From the NCBI GenBank assembly GCA_902712845.1, contig LR743504.1, positions 3,880,001 through 3,944,000 of the forward strand: a stretch of DNA of 64,000 nt, given 5' to 3'. A program made the position numbers and the translations under genes. Source of the DNA: Methylobacterium bullatum. Its GTDB lineage: Bacteria > Pseudomonadota > Alphaproteobacteria > Rhizobiales > Beijerinckiaceae. Under the pieces are notes generated by a model. The model was not told the origin of the DNA, made no database searches, and saw nothing but the letters and a program-made list of their open reading frames with translations. Below are positions 45,358-54,055 of this stretch, one piece after another (the stretch's first letter is position 1; the number at the start of each line of letters is the position of its first letter).

Positions 45358-46794
45358 ATGCCCATGACGGACCGTGTAGACACTTCCCCCATTCACATCG
45401 TCGGCGGCGGCCTCGCCGGGTCGGAGGCCGCTTGGCAGATCGCCGAGAGCGGCCATGCGGTGGTGCTCCACGAGATGCGCCCGGTGCGTGCCACCGAGGC
45501 GCATCACGGTCAGGACCTGGCCGAACTCGTCTGCTCGAATTCGTTCCGCTCGGACGATGCCAACGGCAACGCCGTCGGCCTGCTGCACCAGGAGATGCGG
45601 ACGCTCGGTTCGCTGATCCTGCGCGCGGCCGACGCCAACCAGGTACCGGCCGGCGGCGCGCTCGCCGTGGACCGGAACGGGTTCGCCGCCGCCGTCACCG
45701 CCGCTCTGGAGGCGCATCCCCTCGTCACCATCGCCCGCGAGGAGGTCGAGGGCCTGCCGCCGGAGGAATGGGGCCGGACCATCATCGCCACCGGCCCCCT
45801 CACCTCTCCCGCCTTGGCGGAAGCGATCCGTGGTCTGACGGGGGCTGAGGCTCTCGCCTTCTTCGATGCCATCGCGCCCATCGTCCACCGCGACTCCATC
45901 GACATGGACAAGGCTTGGTTCCAGTCGCGCTACGACAAGGTCGGGCCGGGCGGGACGGGCGCCGATTACATCAACTGCCCGATGAACCGCGAGCAGTACG
46001 ATGCCTTCATCCAGGCGCTGATCGCGGGCGACAAGATCGGGTTCAAGGAATGGGAGGCGACCACCCCCTATTTCGACGGCTGCCTGCCGATCGAGGTCAT
46101 GGCCGAGCGCGGCCCCGAGACCCTGCGTCACGGCCCGATGAAGCCCGTCGGCCTCACCAACCCGCACGATCCCACGGTGAAGGCCTGCGCCATCGTCCAG
46201 CTGCGCCAGGACAATGCGCTGGGCACCCTCTACAACATGGTCGGCTTCCAGACGAAGCTGACCTATTCCGAACAGGTCCGGGTGTTCCGCACGATTCCCG
46301 GCCTGGAAAACGCCGAATTCGCGCGTCTCGGCGGCCTCCACCGCAACACATACCTCGATTCACCCCGCCTCCTCGACGCGACCCTGCGCCTCAAGGCCCG
46401 GCCCGCCTTACGCTTCGCAGGCCAGATCACGGGCTGCGAGGGCTATGTCGAGAGCGCCGCCATCGGCTTGATGGCGGGCCGCTTCGCCGTGTCCGAGGCC
46501 CGCGGCGAGATTCTCGCGCCGCTCCCCGCCACCACGGCGCTCGGGGCCCTCATCGGCCACATCACCGGCGGTCACATCGCGGCCGAGGAGGTCGGGAGCC
46601 CCCGCTCGTTCCAGCCGATGAACGTCAATTTCGGCCTGTTTCCGCCCCTCGCCCATTCCCCGAAGGGCGAGGGCGGCAAGCGCCTGAAGGGGCCGGAAAA
46701 GGCGGTGGCGAAAAAGCGCGCCTATACCGACCGGGCGCGGGCGGATCTGGCGGCCTGGATGGGAGGCGAGGCAGTGTCGATCGCGGCGGAGTAG
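45358..46794 (+). CDS. trmFO: Methylenetetrahydrofolate-tRNA-(uracil-5)-methyltransferase
   Basis: The 478-residue flavoprotein makes 5-methyluridine at position 54 of tRNA using methylene-THF. It has the FAD-binding IHIVGGGLAGSEAAWQIA, the cysteine regions ELVCSNSFRSD and DYINCPMNREQY that act in catalysis, and LGGLHRNTYLDSP and GHITGGHIAAEEVGSPRSFQPMNVNFGLF near the C-terminus. An alternative ATG at 45364 lies two codons in. The gene follows the pseudo-HtrA gene by 25 bp and may be co-transcribed with it. Confidence 0.94.
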   Translation: MPMTDRVDTSPIHIVGGGLAGSEAAWQIAESGHAVVLHEMRPVRATEAHHGQDLAELVCSNSFRSDDANGNAVGLLHQEMRTLGSLILRAADANQVPAGGALAVDRNGFAAAVTAALEAHPLVTIAREEVEGLPPEEWGRTIIATGPLTSPALAEAIRGLTGAEALAFFDAIAPIVHRDSIDMDKAWFQSRYDKVGPGGTGADYINCPMNREQYDAFIQALIAGDKIGFKEWEATTPYFDGCLPIEVMAERGPETLRHGPMKPVGLTNPHDPTVKACAIVQLRQDNALGTLYNMVGFQTKLTYSEQVRVFRTIPGLENAEFARLGGLHRNTYLDSPRLLDATLRLKARPALRFAGQITGCEGYVESAAIGLMAGRFAVSEARGEILAPLPATTALGALIGHITGGHIAAEEVGSPRSFQPMNVNFGLFPPLAHSPKGEGGKRLKGPEKAVAKKRAYTDRARADLAAWMGGEAVSIAAE

Positions 46795-46903
46795 ACGGGG
46801 CGTGCGCATCCCTCTCCCCGCGTACGGAGCGGGGGACCTACTTGTGGATCAGCTCGCATCGCGTTTGGAAGTCAGTCTTGTCGACGTCTAACCGGCCACA
46901 CGC

Positions 46904-47239
46904 ATGTCGGAAAACGATTTTGACGTCGTGATCGACGAACTGACCGACAAGGCGGTCGGAAGACTTCTTGAGGCTGATGTCTTCGATGTGTCGGCGTTCA
47001 GCGTTCTACAGGACCGCCTTTGGCAAAAAGCCGAACGACTCCAGCATGAGACCTGTATCTCAAAGCAGATACTCGTGATCCTTCGATCGGCTGCTGCCGC
47101 GATACGAAGCCGAGCGGAGTATCTCCCTGCCGTCCGGGACCAGCTTCACCTGGCCGACGACTTCGAGGAGATGCTCGATCGCTTGATTGCAGGGGAAACG
47201 CGTTCGGATCGCACACGAGGCGTCCCGCGCATCATGTGA
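46904..47239 (+). CDS. Hypothetical protein, 111 residues
   Basis: An acidic, helix-rich protein starts MSENDFDVVIDELTDKAVGRLLEADVFDVSAFSVLQDRL and has the segment ISKQILVILRSAAAAIRSRAEYLPAVRD. No signal peptide, membrane segment or known domain is visible. Base composition is less GC-rich than the trmFO gene upstream, suggesting an accessory gene. The Shine-Dalgarno sequence is weak. I cannot assign a function. Confidence 0.5.
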   Translation: MSENDFDVVIDELTDKAVGRLLEADVFDVSAFSVLQDRLWQKAERLQHETCISKQILVILRSAAAAIRSRAEYLPAVRDQLHLADDFEEMLDRLIAGETRSDRTRGVPRIM

Positions 47240-47264
47240 GTGGCAAAGTTTATGGGTTCCCGAC

Positions 47265-47396
47265 CTAATCACGCGGTCCGGATTCGTTGCGGGGCGGGTA
47301 ACGCCGGTCGAAATCCCATGCGGCGAGCGCCAGCGCCGAGAGCCCGCCAACGATCAGGAGAGCGGCGACGACCGCGATTTGCAGGGTGAGCGTCAT
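47265..47396 (-). CDS. Very small single-span membrane protein
   Basis: The 43-residue protein has one hydrophobic span (LQIAVVAALLIVGGLSALALAAW) and a basic tail, DFDRRYPPRNESGPRD. Its ATG overlaps the stop of the upstream small gene in an ATGA, with GAGGAG placed 8 bases before the start. These features argue for a real, translationally coupled gene despite its size. Confidence 0.55.
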   Translation of the reverse strand: MTLTLQIAVVAALLIVGGLSALALAAWDFDRRYPPRNESGPRD

Positions 47397-47638
47397 CGGA
47401 CTCGCTCCTCGCTTCTCATGAACCGAATGGCAATATGACCCGCCATGTGTATGGCCAAGGCCACAAGAAGCAAAATCCAGTGGCCATCCTTGATGAAGCC
47501 GGCTTGTCCCTGCGTGAGCGGGACGACGAAGGCGGCACCGAACGTCGCGATCGACAGAGCGTTGAAAAGCGTCGCAAGAAGCTCGACGTGCTCGTTGAAC
47601 CGCTTGGCGATGAGCTTTCGGTTGCGCGCGTCGGTCAC
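47393..47638 (-). CDS. Small two-span membrane protein
   Basis: The 81-residue protein has a charged N-terminus (DARNRKLIAKRFNEHVELLATLFNAL) and two spans (LSIATFGAAFVVPLT and WILLLVALAIHMAGHIAI). The start is a GTG with AGGGA 7 bases upstream. It is coupled to the 43-residue membrane protein. No family is recognised; the pair could form one membrane complex. Confidence 0.6.
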   Translation of the reverse strand: MTDARNRKLIAKRFNEHVELLATLFNALSIATFGAAFVVPLTQGQAGFIKDGHWILLLVALAIHMAGHIAIRFMRSEERVR

Positions 47639-47664
47639 ACCTCGTTCCCTGGATCAACGCCCAA

Positions 47665-48189
47665 TCAGACCGGATCCAGCGAGAAGATGCGCCGGCCCGG
47701 CCGATGGCCCTCGTCACCGGTATCGCGAAACCCGGTCTTGAGAAGGAGGCCGCGCGAGGCTTCGTTCTCGGGCCGGCACTCGGCGACGATGAAGCGGTGG
47801 GGGAAGCGCTTGCGCAGGATCGCGATGGCCCCCGTCACCGCCTCGCTGCCGTAGCCCTGGCCCCGGGCGGCGCCGCCGACCCAGTAGCCGAGCTCCACCG
47901 CATGCTCTCCGCGCAGATGGAGGCCGACCACCGCCACGAGAGCGCCGTCGGCCTTGGCCCCGAGGAAGCAATCCTTCGTCGGCTTCCCCCTGCCGATCAG
48001 GCGGCGGGCATGATCGAGGGTGAAGGGATCGGGTAGGAAATCCACCGCTCCCGTGATCGCCTGATCGTCGGTGAGGGCCTGGACCGCCTCCGCATCCGCC
48101 TGGACCAGCGGCGCGAGACGCAGGCGTGCTGTCGCCTGCGCGGGCAGGTTCGACAGGGAGTAGCGCGAGGCGAGCGTGCGGAAGAACAT
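47665..48189 (-). CDS. GNAT N-acetyltransferase (RimJ/RimL type)
   Basis: The ATG at 48189 gives 174 residues. The RimJ-like pattern is present: ARLRLAPLVQADAEAVQALTDD, ELGYWVGGAARGQGYGSEAVTGAI (the acetyl-CoA-binding loop RGQGYG) and ECRPENEASRGLLLKTGFRDTG. It acetylates an unknown amine, peptide N-terminus or small molecule. A longer upstream frame to 48306 lacks domain support. Confidence 0.85.
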   Translation of the reverse strand: MFFRTLASRYSLSNLPAQATARLRLAPLVQADAEAVQALTDDQAITGAVDFLPDPFTLDHARRLIGRGKPTKDCFLGAKADGALVAVVGLHLRGEHAVELGYWVGGAARGQGYGSEAVTGAIAILRKRFPHRFIVAECRPENEASRGLLLKTGFRDTGDEGHRPGRRIFSLDPV

Positions 48190-48329
48190 GGATTCCGTGG
48201 TGAAGCCACGCGGCCACGAGGGCAAGATCCCTCTTCGCCGGAACGCTCCTTCATCGAGCGACGCGACAAAAATGAAACCCGCCCCGGCATCGCCGGGACG
48301 GGTCATGGATTCAGCCTATCGGTTCACCC

Positions 48330-50015
48330 TTACGGATGGATGACCATCGCGCTGAACGGGTAGACATAGGCCTGCAGCATCACGAGCACGCCGACGAGGC
48401 AGGCCAGCACGATCGAGTGCCAGAACACGAAGCGCAGGATCTTGCTCTCCTGGCCGAAATAGCCGGTGGCGGTGGAGGCGACGACGATTGACTGGGCGTC
48501 GATCATCTTGCCCATGACGCCGCCCGACGAATTCGCCGAGGCCATGAGGATGCCCGACAGGCCTAGCTGCTCCGAGGTGATTTTCTGCAGGCCGCCGAAC
48601 AGGACGTTGGAGGCGGTGTCCGACCCCGTGAGCGCGACGCCGAGCCAGCCCAGAAGCGTGCCGAAGAACGGGTAGAGGATGCCCGTGCCCGCAAAGGCGA
48701 GACCCAACGTGGCATCGACGCCCGCGTAGCGGGTGAGGACGCCCAGCGCCAGCATCGCCGAGATGGTGATGAGCGAGTAGCGCAGCACCCAGATGGTCTC
48801 GATGTAGGCGGTCACGAGGCGCCACGGCGAGAACCGCATCAGGAGGCCAGAGATGATGGCCGCGAACAGCACCCCGGTGCCGGTGTAGGACATGTAGGCG
48901 AACTTGAAGACGGCGGCTTCCGGATGGGCGGTGGCCACCACGGGCGGCACCTTCATGATGACGTTGTGCAGGCCCGGCACCGGATAGTTCCAGATGAAAA
49001 TCGGGTCGACGATGTCCTTGAAGAACTTGGTGCCCCAGATCGCCACGATCACCGAGAGGATGATCCACGGCACCCAGGCCAGCAGGATCTCGGAGGAGGT
49101 GGCGGTGCGGGTGGCGGCGGCGGCCTTGGGGCCGTCGACGGTGGTGACGTAGCCGATGGACGGATCGTTGCCGCGCAGGGCCGGCGAGGTCCAGATCACT
49201 GCCGGGCGCCAGAAGCGCAGGAACAGCACCAGGGCGCCCATGGACACGAGCGCGGCGCCGATGTCGACGATCCACGGGTTGACGTAGTTCGAGATGCCGA
49301 ACTGGGCGAGCGCGAACGAGCCGCCGCAGACGAGGATGGCGGGCCAGATCTGCAGCATCCCGCGGAAACCCGCGAACACGCAGATCAGCCAGAACGGCAC
49401 CAGCACCGAGAAGAACGGTAGCTGCCGGCCGATCATGGCGCCGAGAACATAGGGGTCATAACCAGTCACCGAGGCGAGGCCGGCGATGGGCGCTCCGAGC
49501 GCGCCATAGGCCACCGGGGCGGTGTTGGCGATGAGCGACAGGCCCGAGGCGGCCAGCGGCGAGAAGCCGAGACCGATCAGGATGGCGCCGGTGACCGCCA
49601 CCGGGGTGCCGAAGCCGCCGGCCCCCTCGAAGAACGCGCCGAAGGCGAAGGCGACCAGCAGCAGCTGGAGCCGCCTGTCGGTGGTGATGCCCGCCACCGA
49701 TTGCTGCAGGGTGGCGAACCAACCCTTCTCCACCGTGAGCCGGTAGAGGAAGATGACGTTGAGGATGATCCAGCCGATGGGGAACAGCCCGAGGGCGATG
49801 CCGTAGCCGGAGGCGCGGGTGGCGAGGTCGGCGGGCATGCCGAACAGGAAGACGGCGACGCAGAACGCCAGGACCAGAGAGAGGACGGCGGCGATGTGAG
49901 CCTTGACCTTGCCGCTGGCGATCATGCCGAGCAGGGCGATGACCGGTAGGGATGCCGCAAGCGTCGAGAGCCATGGGCTCCCAAAGGGATCGTAGACTTG
50001 GTTCCACGTATTCAC
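48330..50015 (-). CDS. lldP: L-lactate permease
   Basis: The 561-residue protein of the LctP family has about 13 membrane spans. Family landmarks are the opening W-x-Q-x-Y-D-P-x-G-x-x-W-L-S-T-L, the EGAGGFGTPVAVTGAILIGLGF segment, and the C-terminal SGILMASANSSGGVMGKMID. It imports L-lactate and glycolate with protons. No lactate dehydrogenase gene is adjacent. It is divergent from manganese catalase. Confidence 0.93.
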   Translation of the reverse strand: MNTWNQVYDPFGSPWLSTLAASLPVIALLGMIASGKVKAHIAAVLSLVLAFCVAVFLFGMPADLATRASGYGIALGLFPIGWIILNVIFLYRLTVEKGWFATLQQSVAGITTDRRLQLLLVAFAFGAFFEGAGGFGTPVAVTGAILIGLGFSPLAASGLSLIANTAPVAYGALGAPIAGLASVTGYDPYVLGAMIGRQLPFFSVLVPFWLICVFAGFRGMLQIWPAILVCGGSFALAQFGISNYVNPWIVDIGAALVSMGALVLFLRFWRPAVIWTSPALRGNDPSIGYVTTVDGPKAAAATRTATSSEILLAWVPWIILSVIVAIWGTKFFKDIVDPIFIWNYPVPGLHNVIMKVPPVVATAHPEAAVFKFAYMSYTGTGVLFAAIISGLLMRFSPWRLVTAYIETIWVLRYSLITISAMLALGVLTRYAGVDATLGLAFAGTGILYPFFGTLLGWLGVALTGSDTASNVLFGGLQKITSEQLGLSGILMASANSSGGVMGKMIDAQSIVVASTATGYFGQESKILRFVFWHSIVLACLVGVLVMLQAYVYPFSAMVIHP

Positions 50016-50319
50016 GGGCGTCGCGCTCCTCGGTGAACCCGATCTCTCGCCGGGCCCTTGACATCGTAGCTAGCAGAGCAGTGGAGCAGGCTCAACGCGA
50101 AGAATCTTGTATTCAGATCATGTTGCCCGCCTGCTTCGCTTTCTGTCCGCCGAGACCGGAGACGCTCCAAAAACGGCAAGGAATCTCCTTCGAAACGCAA
50201 GCGGAGCCGTTCCAAAACGTAAGAGAAGCCGCTGTGCGACCTGTCGCAGCCTCGGAACATGCGAGTGGGGAGACCGTTCCCGTTGGTATCCTCCATACCG
50301 GCGATACGGAGATCAACCT
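50016..50319. promoter_or_regulatory. Divergent intergenic region between lldP and Mn-catalase
   Basis: The 304-bp region has no convincing gene although an open frame in phase with the catalase extends back to 50107. It should carry both promoters. I see no recognisable OxyR or LldR operator. Confidence 0.35.
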
Positions 50320-51243
50320 ATGTTTATGCGCGTCGACAAGCTACAAGCCGAGCTTCCCGCACCCAAAAGGAAAGATCCGAACGCCGCCGCTGCCCTGCAG
50401 GAACTGCTGGGTGGTAAATATGGGGAGATGTCGACTCTTGGGAATTACATGTTCCAGAGCTTCAATTTCCGCAGCAAGTCTAAGCTACGTCCGTTCTATA
50501 GCCTCGTTGCCGCGATCACCGCCGAGGAGTTGGGCCATGTGGAGCTGGTGAGCAATGGCGTCGCCATGCTCAACAACGGCCCCGACAATGACGGCGACGA
50601 GAAAGATGGCGGCGACATCTCGGGTGCGCCCTTCGAGGACATGAAGGACATTCGCCTTGCGGCCGCGTTCCTGTCGAATGGCGGTGGCGTCACCCCGGTG
50701 AACAGCAACGGCGCGTCATGGAACAACGATTTCATCACCACCACCGGCAACGTGGTCGTCGACCTGCTCCATAACTTCCATCTCGAATGCGGCGCCCGCC
50801 TGCACAAGCTGCGCGTCTACGAGACCCTGACCGACCCGACCGGGCGCGAGGTCTGCGGCTACCTTCTCGTGCGCGGCTCGGTCCACGCCCATGCCTACGC
50901 CCTGGCATTGAAGAAGATCACAGGCGTCGAGATCGAGAAGTTCCTGCCCACTCCGAACATCAACCTCGACAAGATCCCCGAATGCCAGAAGTACCTGCAG
51001 GAGGGCTCGCACCGCCGGCTCTACACCTTCAGCCCCGGCGACTACACGGAGATGGCCGGCATCTGGGGCAATGGCGAGATGGCCTTGCCGGGTGATCCGC
51101 CGGGGGAATTGTCGGTGGTCGAAGGCATGCCCGACGGCGGCAAGATCCACCAGCTCACCGGCGTCCCCTCGGCCTTCACCCCGGACTACGCCCCGCAGGA
51201 GATGTTCGAGATCGCGGAGAAGCTCACGAAGAAGGCACGCTGA
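50320..51243 (+). CDS. Manganese catalase
   Basis: The 307-residue protein has GGAG about 8 bases before the ATG. The dimanganese ligands of the family are at E36 (KYGEMST), E70 and H73 (TAEELGH), E156 (HLECGAR) and H189 (GSVHAHA), with spacing matching the Lactobacillus plantarum enzyme for the second to fifth ligands. It decomposes hydrogen peroxide in the cytoplasm without heme. It is probably monocistronic, ending at a strong terminator. Confidence 0.93.
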   Translation: MFMRVDKLQAELPAPKRKDPNAAAALQELLGGKYGEMSTLGNYMFQSFNFRSKSKLRPFYSLVAAITAEELGHVELVSNGVAMLNNGPDNDGDEKDGGDISGAPFEDMKDIRLAAAFLSNGGGVTPVNSNGASWNNDFITTTGNVVVDLLHNFHLECGARLHKLRVYETLTDPTGREVCGYLLVRGSVHAHAYALALKKITGVEIEKFLPTPNINLDKIPECQKYLQEGSHRRLYTFSPGDYTEMAGIWGNGEMALPGDPPGELSVVEGMPDGGKIHQLTGVPSAFTPDYAPQEMFEIAEKLTKKAR

Positions 51244-51250
51244 AGCCGTC

Positions 51251-51290
51251 GCCCCCCGACAGAGCACTGTCGGGGGGCCTTTTCTTTCAT
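51251..51290 (+). terminator. Rho-independent terminator of the Mn-catalase gene
   Basis: CCCCCCGACAG pairs with CTGTCGGGGGG around AGCA, extended by an outer G-C pair, followed by CTTTTCTTT. Stem, loop and T-tract are all classical, 8 bases after the catalase stop. Confidence 0.92.
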
Positions 51291-51310
51291 CCCGTAGGCA
51301 AGATTCCAGC

Positions 51311-51420
51311 CTCAGGTGCCCGCGTCAGCGGGCCTCGAAGGAACCCTCCAGCTGGCACCGCGATCTCTGGAGCCGTCCTTCGAGGCCTCCGCTGCGCTCC
51401 GTCACCTCAGGATGAGGTGG
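51311..51420. repeat. Dispersed palindromic repeat, family A, copy 1
   Basis: An imperfect long palindrome runs from CTCAGGTGCCCGCG...GGCCTCGAAGGA on the left to TCCTTCGAGGCCTCCGC...CACCTCAGG on the right. It shares these arms with copies at 51472 and 57271, so it is a dispersed intergenic repeat rather than part of a gene. Confidence 0.8.
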
Positions 51421-51471
51421 TCGGGTGGGAGTAGCCAGTGGCATCTACGTCCGTTCCCCTCCCACCCACGA

Positions 51472-51560
51472 CCTCATCCTGAGGTGCCCGCGTCAGCGGG
51501 CCTCGAAGGAGACTTCCAGTCGGCTCGGAAATCCCTGGAGCGCTCCTGCGAGGAAGCGAA
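51472..51560. repeat. Dispersed palindromic repeat, family A, copy 2 (one arm decayed)
   Basis: The left arm CCTGAGGTGCCCGCGTCAGC...CCTCGAAGGAGACTTCCAG is nearly identical to copy 1. The right arm (CTGGAGCGCTCCTGCGAGG) is diverged and the terminal box is lost. It lies in the same gap as copy 1, before the phytoene-synthase-like gene. Confidence 0.75.
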
Positions 51561-51573
51561 GGGGTAGAAGGCC

Positions 51574-52452
51574 TCAGGTTTTCCGCGATCCGCGCCAGAG
51601 GCGCCAGAGCCGCCGCCAGCGCGGAAGGGCGATGGTGGTGTTGAGCGGGTCGTAGCCCAGTCGCTCCATCATCGCGAGGCTCGGTTCCACCAGGGCAGTC
51701 GGCAGGAAGGCGGGCAGGGCGGCAGGCGCGATGGTGGCTCGCGAGTCCTCGAAAGCCTTCAGATGGCGCCGGGCCAGGGATCGCAGATCGGCCGTCGCTC
51801 CCAGGAGACCGGGGCCGCCGCGTCCGGTGACGATGTCTTCGCGGGTGACGCCGTGATCCTTGAGAATGTCCGCCGGCAGGTAGACCTGCCCGTTGCGGGC
51901 ATGCCATGGCAGCGCCCGCAGCAATCCGACGACGCCGTAGGCGACACCGGCATGTCCGGCGGCGGCCGCCCCCCCCGGCTCCGCGCCGTCGCAGAGGACG
52001 AGACCGCCGAGGCGGATCAGCGAGGAGGCGGTCTCGCCGCAATAGCCTTCGAGATCGTTCACCCGCGGCATCGGGTCGTCGTAGAGGTCGAAGACGCGGG
52101 CGTCGATCAGATCGACGAAGGGCTGGCGCCCGAGCTTGCGCCTGACGATGGCGTCGTCCAGCGCGGCGGCCACCGGGTTGGCCTTCACGTCCCCCCTCGC
52201 CTCCCCCTGCAGCGCGTCGCGCCACCATTGCAGGCGGATCTCCCCTGCCATCGGGTTGGTGACGGCGTCACGCACGCGGGCGATGGTGAGGCTGAAGGCG
52301 GCAAGCGCGAAGAGATGCGGCCGGAAAGCTGCGGGCGCGAAGAGGGTGGCGAAGTAGCGGTCCGGGTCTCCCTCGCGGACAAGGGCCTCGCAATGCGCGA
52401 AGGCGAAGGCGAGGGGTTCGGCCGTTCCGGGGCTGGTCTCGGTCTTTGTCAC
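51574..52452 (-). CDS. Squalene/phytoene synthase-fold protein (NDUFAF6-like)
   Basis: The 292-residue protein has the trans-isoprenyl synthase fold: DPDRYFATLFAP, LFALAAFSLTIARVRD, EIRLQWWRDAL, EGYCGETASSLIRLGG and QVYLPADILKDHGV. Both aspartate-rich substrate motifs of true phytoene synthases are degenerate (RVRDAVTNP and NDLEGYCGET), so condensation of prenyl diphosphates is unlikely. This fits the NDUFAF6 branch, linked to complex I assembly in mitochondria. Its start overlaps the Mth938-like gene by 4 bp. Confidence 0.82.
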   Translation of the reverse strand: MTKTETSPGTAEPLAFAFAHCEALVREGDPDRYFATLFAPAAFRPHLFALAAFSLTIARVRDAVTNPMAGEIRLQWWRDALQGEARGDVKANPVAAALDDAIVRRKLGRQPFVDLIDARVFDLYDDPMPRVNDLEGYCGETASSLIRLGGLVLCDGAEPGGAAAAGHAGVAYGVVGLLRALPWHARNGQVYLPADILKDHGVTREDIVTGRGGPGLLGATADLRSLARRHLKAFEDSRATIAPAALPAFLPTALVEPSLAMMERLGYDPLNTTIALPRWRRLWRLWRGSRKT

Positions 52453-52835
52453 GCGACCGCGATCATCGCGGCGGCGACCTTGCGGTTCTCCGCCATCAGG
52501 ATGTTGTAGGTCCGCGCGGCGGCCCCCGTCTGCATCACGTCGAGGCCGATCCCGTTGTCCTTGAGCCAGCGCCGCAGACTGTCCGGAAACGGCGCGATGT
52601 CGAGGCCGGTGCCGATGAGGAGAAGCTCGACCTCCCCCGCCTCGGCCACGACCGGTCGCAGGGCGTTGCGGTCGATGGCCTTGGCCTCCATGACATCCCA
52701 GGCCCTGATGCCCCCCGGCGTCACCAGGATCGAGCCGCGATGCGACATGTCGGCGAAGCGAAAGCCGCCATTGCCGTAAGCGTCGATGAGATGGCGCCCG
52801 GGAACAAACCCATCGTGCAGGCTGCCCTCCGCCAT
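52449..52835 (-). CDS. Mth938-like (DUF498, NDUFAF3-like) protein
   Basis: The 128-residue protein has the family core LIDAYGNGGFRFADMSHRGSILVTPGG, VELLLIGTGLDIAPFP and GLDVMQTGAAARTYNILMAENRKVAAAMIAV. Human NDUFAF3 of the same family acts in complex I assembly, and alphaproteobacteria often carry this gene next to secDF. GGAG 5 bases before the ATG lies inside the end of secF, only 2 bases from its stop. Its stop overlaps the NDUFAF6-like start, so the three genes are translationally linked. Confidence 0.88.
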   Translation of the reverse strand: MAEGSLHDGFVPGRHLIDAYGNGGFRFADMSHRGSILVTPGGIRAWDVMEAKAIDRNALRPVVAEAGEVELLLIGTGLDIAPFPDSLRRWLKDNGIGLDVMQTGAAARTYNILMAENRKVAAAMIAVA

Positions 52836-52837
52836 CT

Positions 52838-53785
52838 TTACTCCGCCGCCTGGGGCACGCGGCCGCCGTTGGGGCGGCTCTGCGACTTCACGCCCGACAA
52901 CATCAGGCCGAGATAGATCAGGACCGGAGTCGACACAAAGATCGCCGAATAGGTGCAGATCACCACACCCGCGAGCATCACCACGGCGAAGCCCTGGATC
53001 GCCTCTCCGCCGAACAACACCAGGGCGAGCAGCGACAGGAAGGCGGAGGTCGCCGTCATCACCGTGCGCGACATGGTGGAGTTGATCGACAGGTTGAGCA
53101 GCTCCACCGTGGGGATGGTCTTGTAACGCCGCATCAGCTCGCGGGTTCGGTCGAACACCACCACCGTCTCGTTGAGCGAGTAGCCCACGATGGTGAGGAT
53201 CGCCGCGATCGAGGTCATGTTGAACTCGATCCGGCTGATGACGAAGATGCCGATGGTGAGCACGATGTCGTGCAGGGTGCCGACAATGGCGCCGAGCGCC
53301 AGTTCCCGCTCGAAGCGGAACCAGAGGTAAAGAAGTACCGCGAGCACCGACAACACCACGCCGAGCGTGCCCGATTGAACGAGTTCGCCCGAGACGCGCG
53401 GCCCCACCGTCTCGGTGCGGCGGAACTCGTATTCCGCGTCGAAGGCGCCGTGCGCCTTCTGCATCACCGTTGTCTGGCCCTGCTCGCCGGGCTGGAGCGG
53501 GAAGCGGACGAGGATCTGTCCGTCGCCGCCGAGTTCCTGCACCTCGGTCTCGCCGAAGCCGAAGCTGTTGGCGGTGTGGCGCACGGCGGCCACGTCGGCC
53601 GTCTTCGATTTCGCCTGCAGCTCCACCAGGGTGCCGCCCTTGAAGTCGATGCCGAAATTGAGGCCGACCGTCAGGAACAGGATCACCGTCCCCACCGACA
53701 GCAAGGCCGAGAGCGGGAAGGTGAAGCGCCGGAAGCGCATGAAGTCGACGTGCGACTCATCGGGCCAGAGGCGGAGCAGACGCAT
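52838..53785 (-). CDS. secF: Protein translocase subunit SecF
   Basis: The 315-residue membrane protein has six spans. It has the SecF hallmarks GLNFGIDFKGGTLVEL, GIFVISRIEFNMTSIAAILTIVGYSLNETVVVFDRTREL and INSTMSRTVMTATSAFLSLLALVLFGG. With SecD it uses the proton gradient to pull proteins through SecYEG. It is separated from secD by 270 bp, which hold a dispersed repeat. Confidence 0.95.
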   Translation of the reverse strand: MRLLRLWPDESHVDFMRFRRFTFPLSALLSVGTVILFLTVGLNFGIDFKGGTLVELQAKSKTADVAAVRHTANSFGFGETEVQELGGDGQILVRFPLQPGEQGQTTVMQKAHGAFDAEYEFRRTETVGPRVSGELVQSGTLGVVLSVLAVLLYLWFRFERELALGAIVGTLHDIVLTIGIFVISRIEFNMTSIAAILTIVGYSLNETVVVFDRTRELMRRYKTIPTVELLNLSINSTMSRTVMTATSAFLSLLALVLFGGEAIQGFAVVMLAGVVICTYSAIFVSTPVLIYLGLMLSGVKSQSRPNGGRVPQAAE

Positions 53786-53850
53786 GTTCGGTCTCGGTCT
53801 TTCGTGGACGATACCCGGTCTCGGACGATCGGATCGGTGCCGCCGCCATC

Positions 53851-53970
53851 CCGTCATTCCGGGGCGCCGCAGGCGAGCCCGGAATCCAGAACCGCCGCCG
53901 GCGTGACGCTGGATCACCACCTGGGCGTCCGGATCCCGGGCTCCGCTGCGCGGCCCCGGGATGACGGGGT
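53851..53970. repeat. Dispersed palindromic repeat, family B, copy 1
   Basis: The repeat starts CCGTCATTCCGGGGCGCCGC...GAGCCCGGAATCCAG and ends GGATCCCGGGCTCCGCTGCG...CCCCGGGATGACGGGG, an imperfect long palindrome. It lies between secF and secD and is matched by a copy at 62124 between tatC and serS. Confidence 0.8.
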
Positions 53971-54055
53971 GGTGGACCAACCGATCGTATGAGAAGCGAA
54001 GCGTCCTTGTCTTGAACTCAGGGAAACGGGGTTCGGATCAGAACGACAGGGGTTG

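Noticed and set aside
46795..46903. tRNA or small RNA gene after trmFO
   Set aside because: No cloverleaf-compatible arms or TTCGA-type T-loop could be found there or elsewhere in the window by eye.
51574..52452. Carotenoid phytoene synthase
   Set aside because: Both Asp-rich motifs needed for prenyl diphosphate binding are degenerate and the neighbours are secDF and Mth938, not carotenoid genes.
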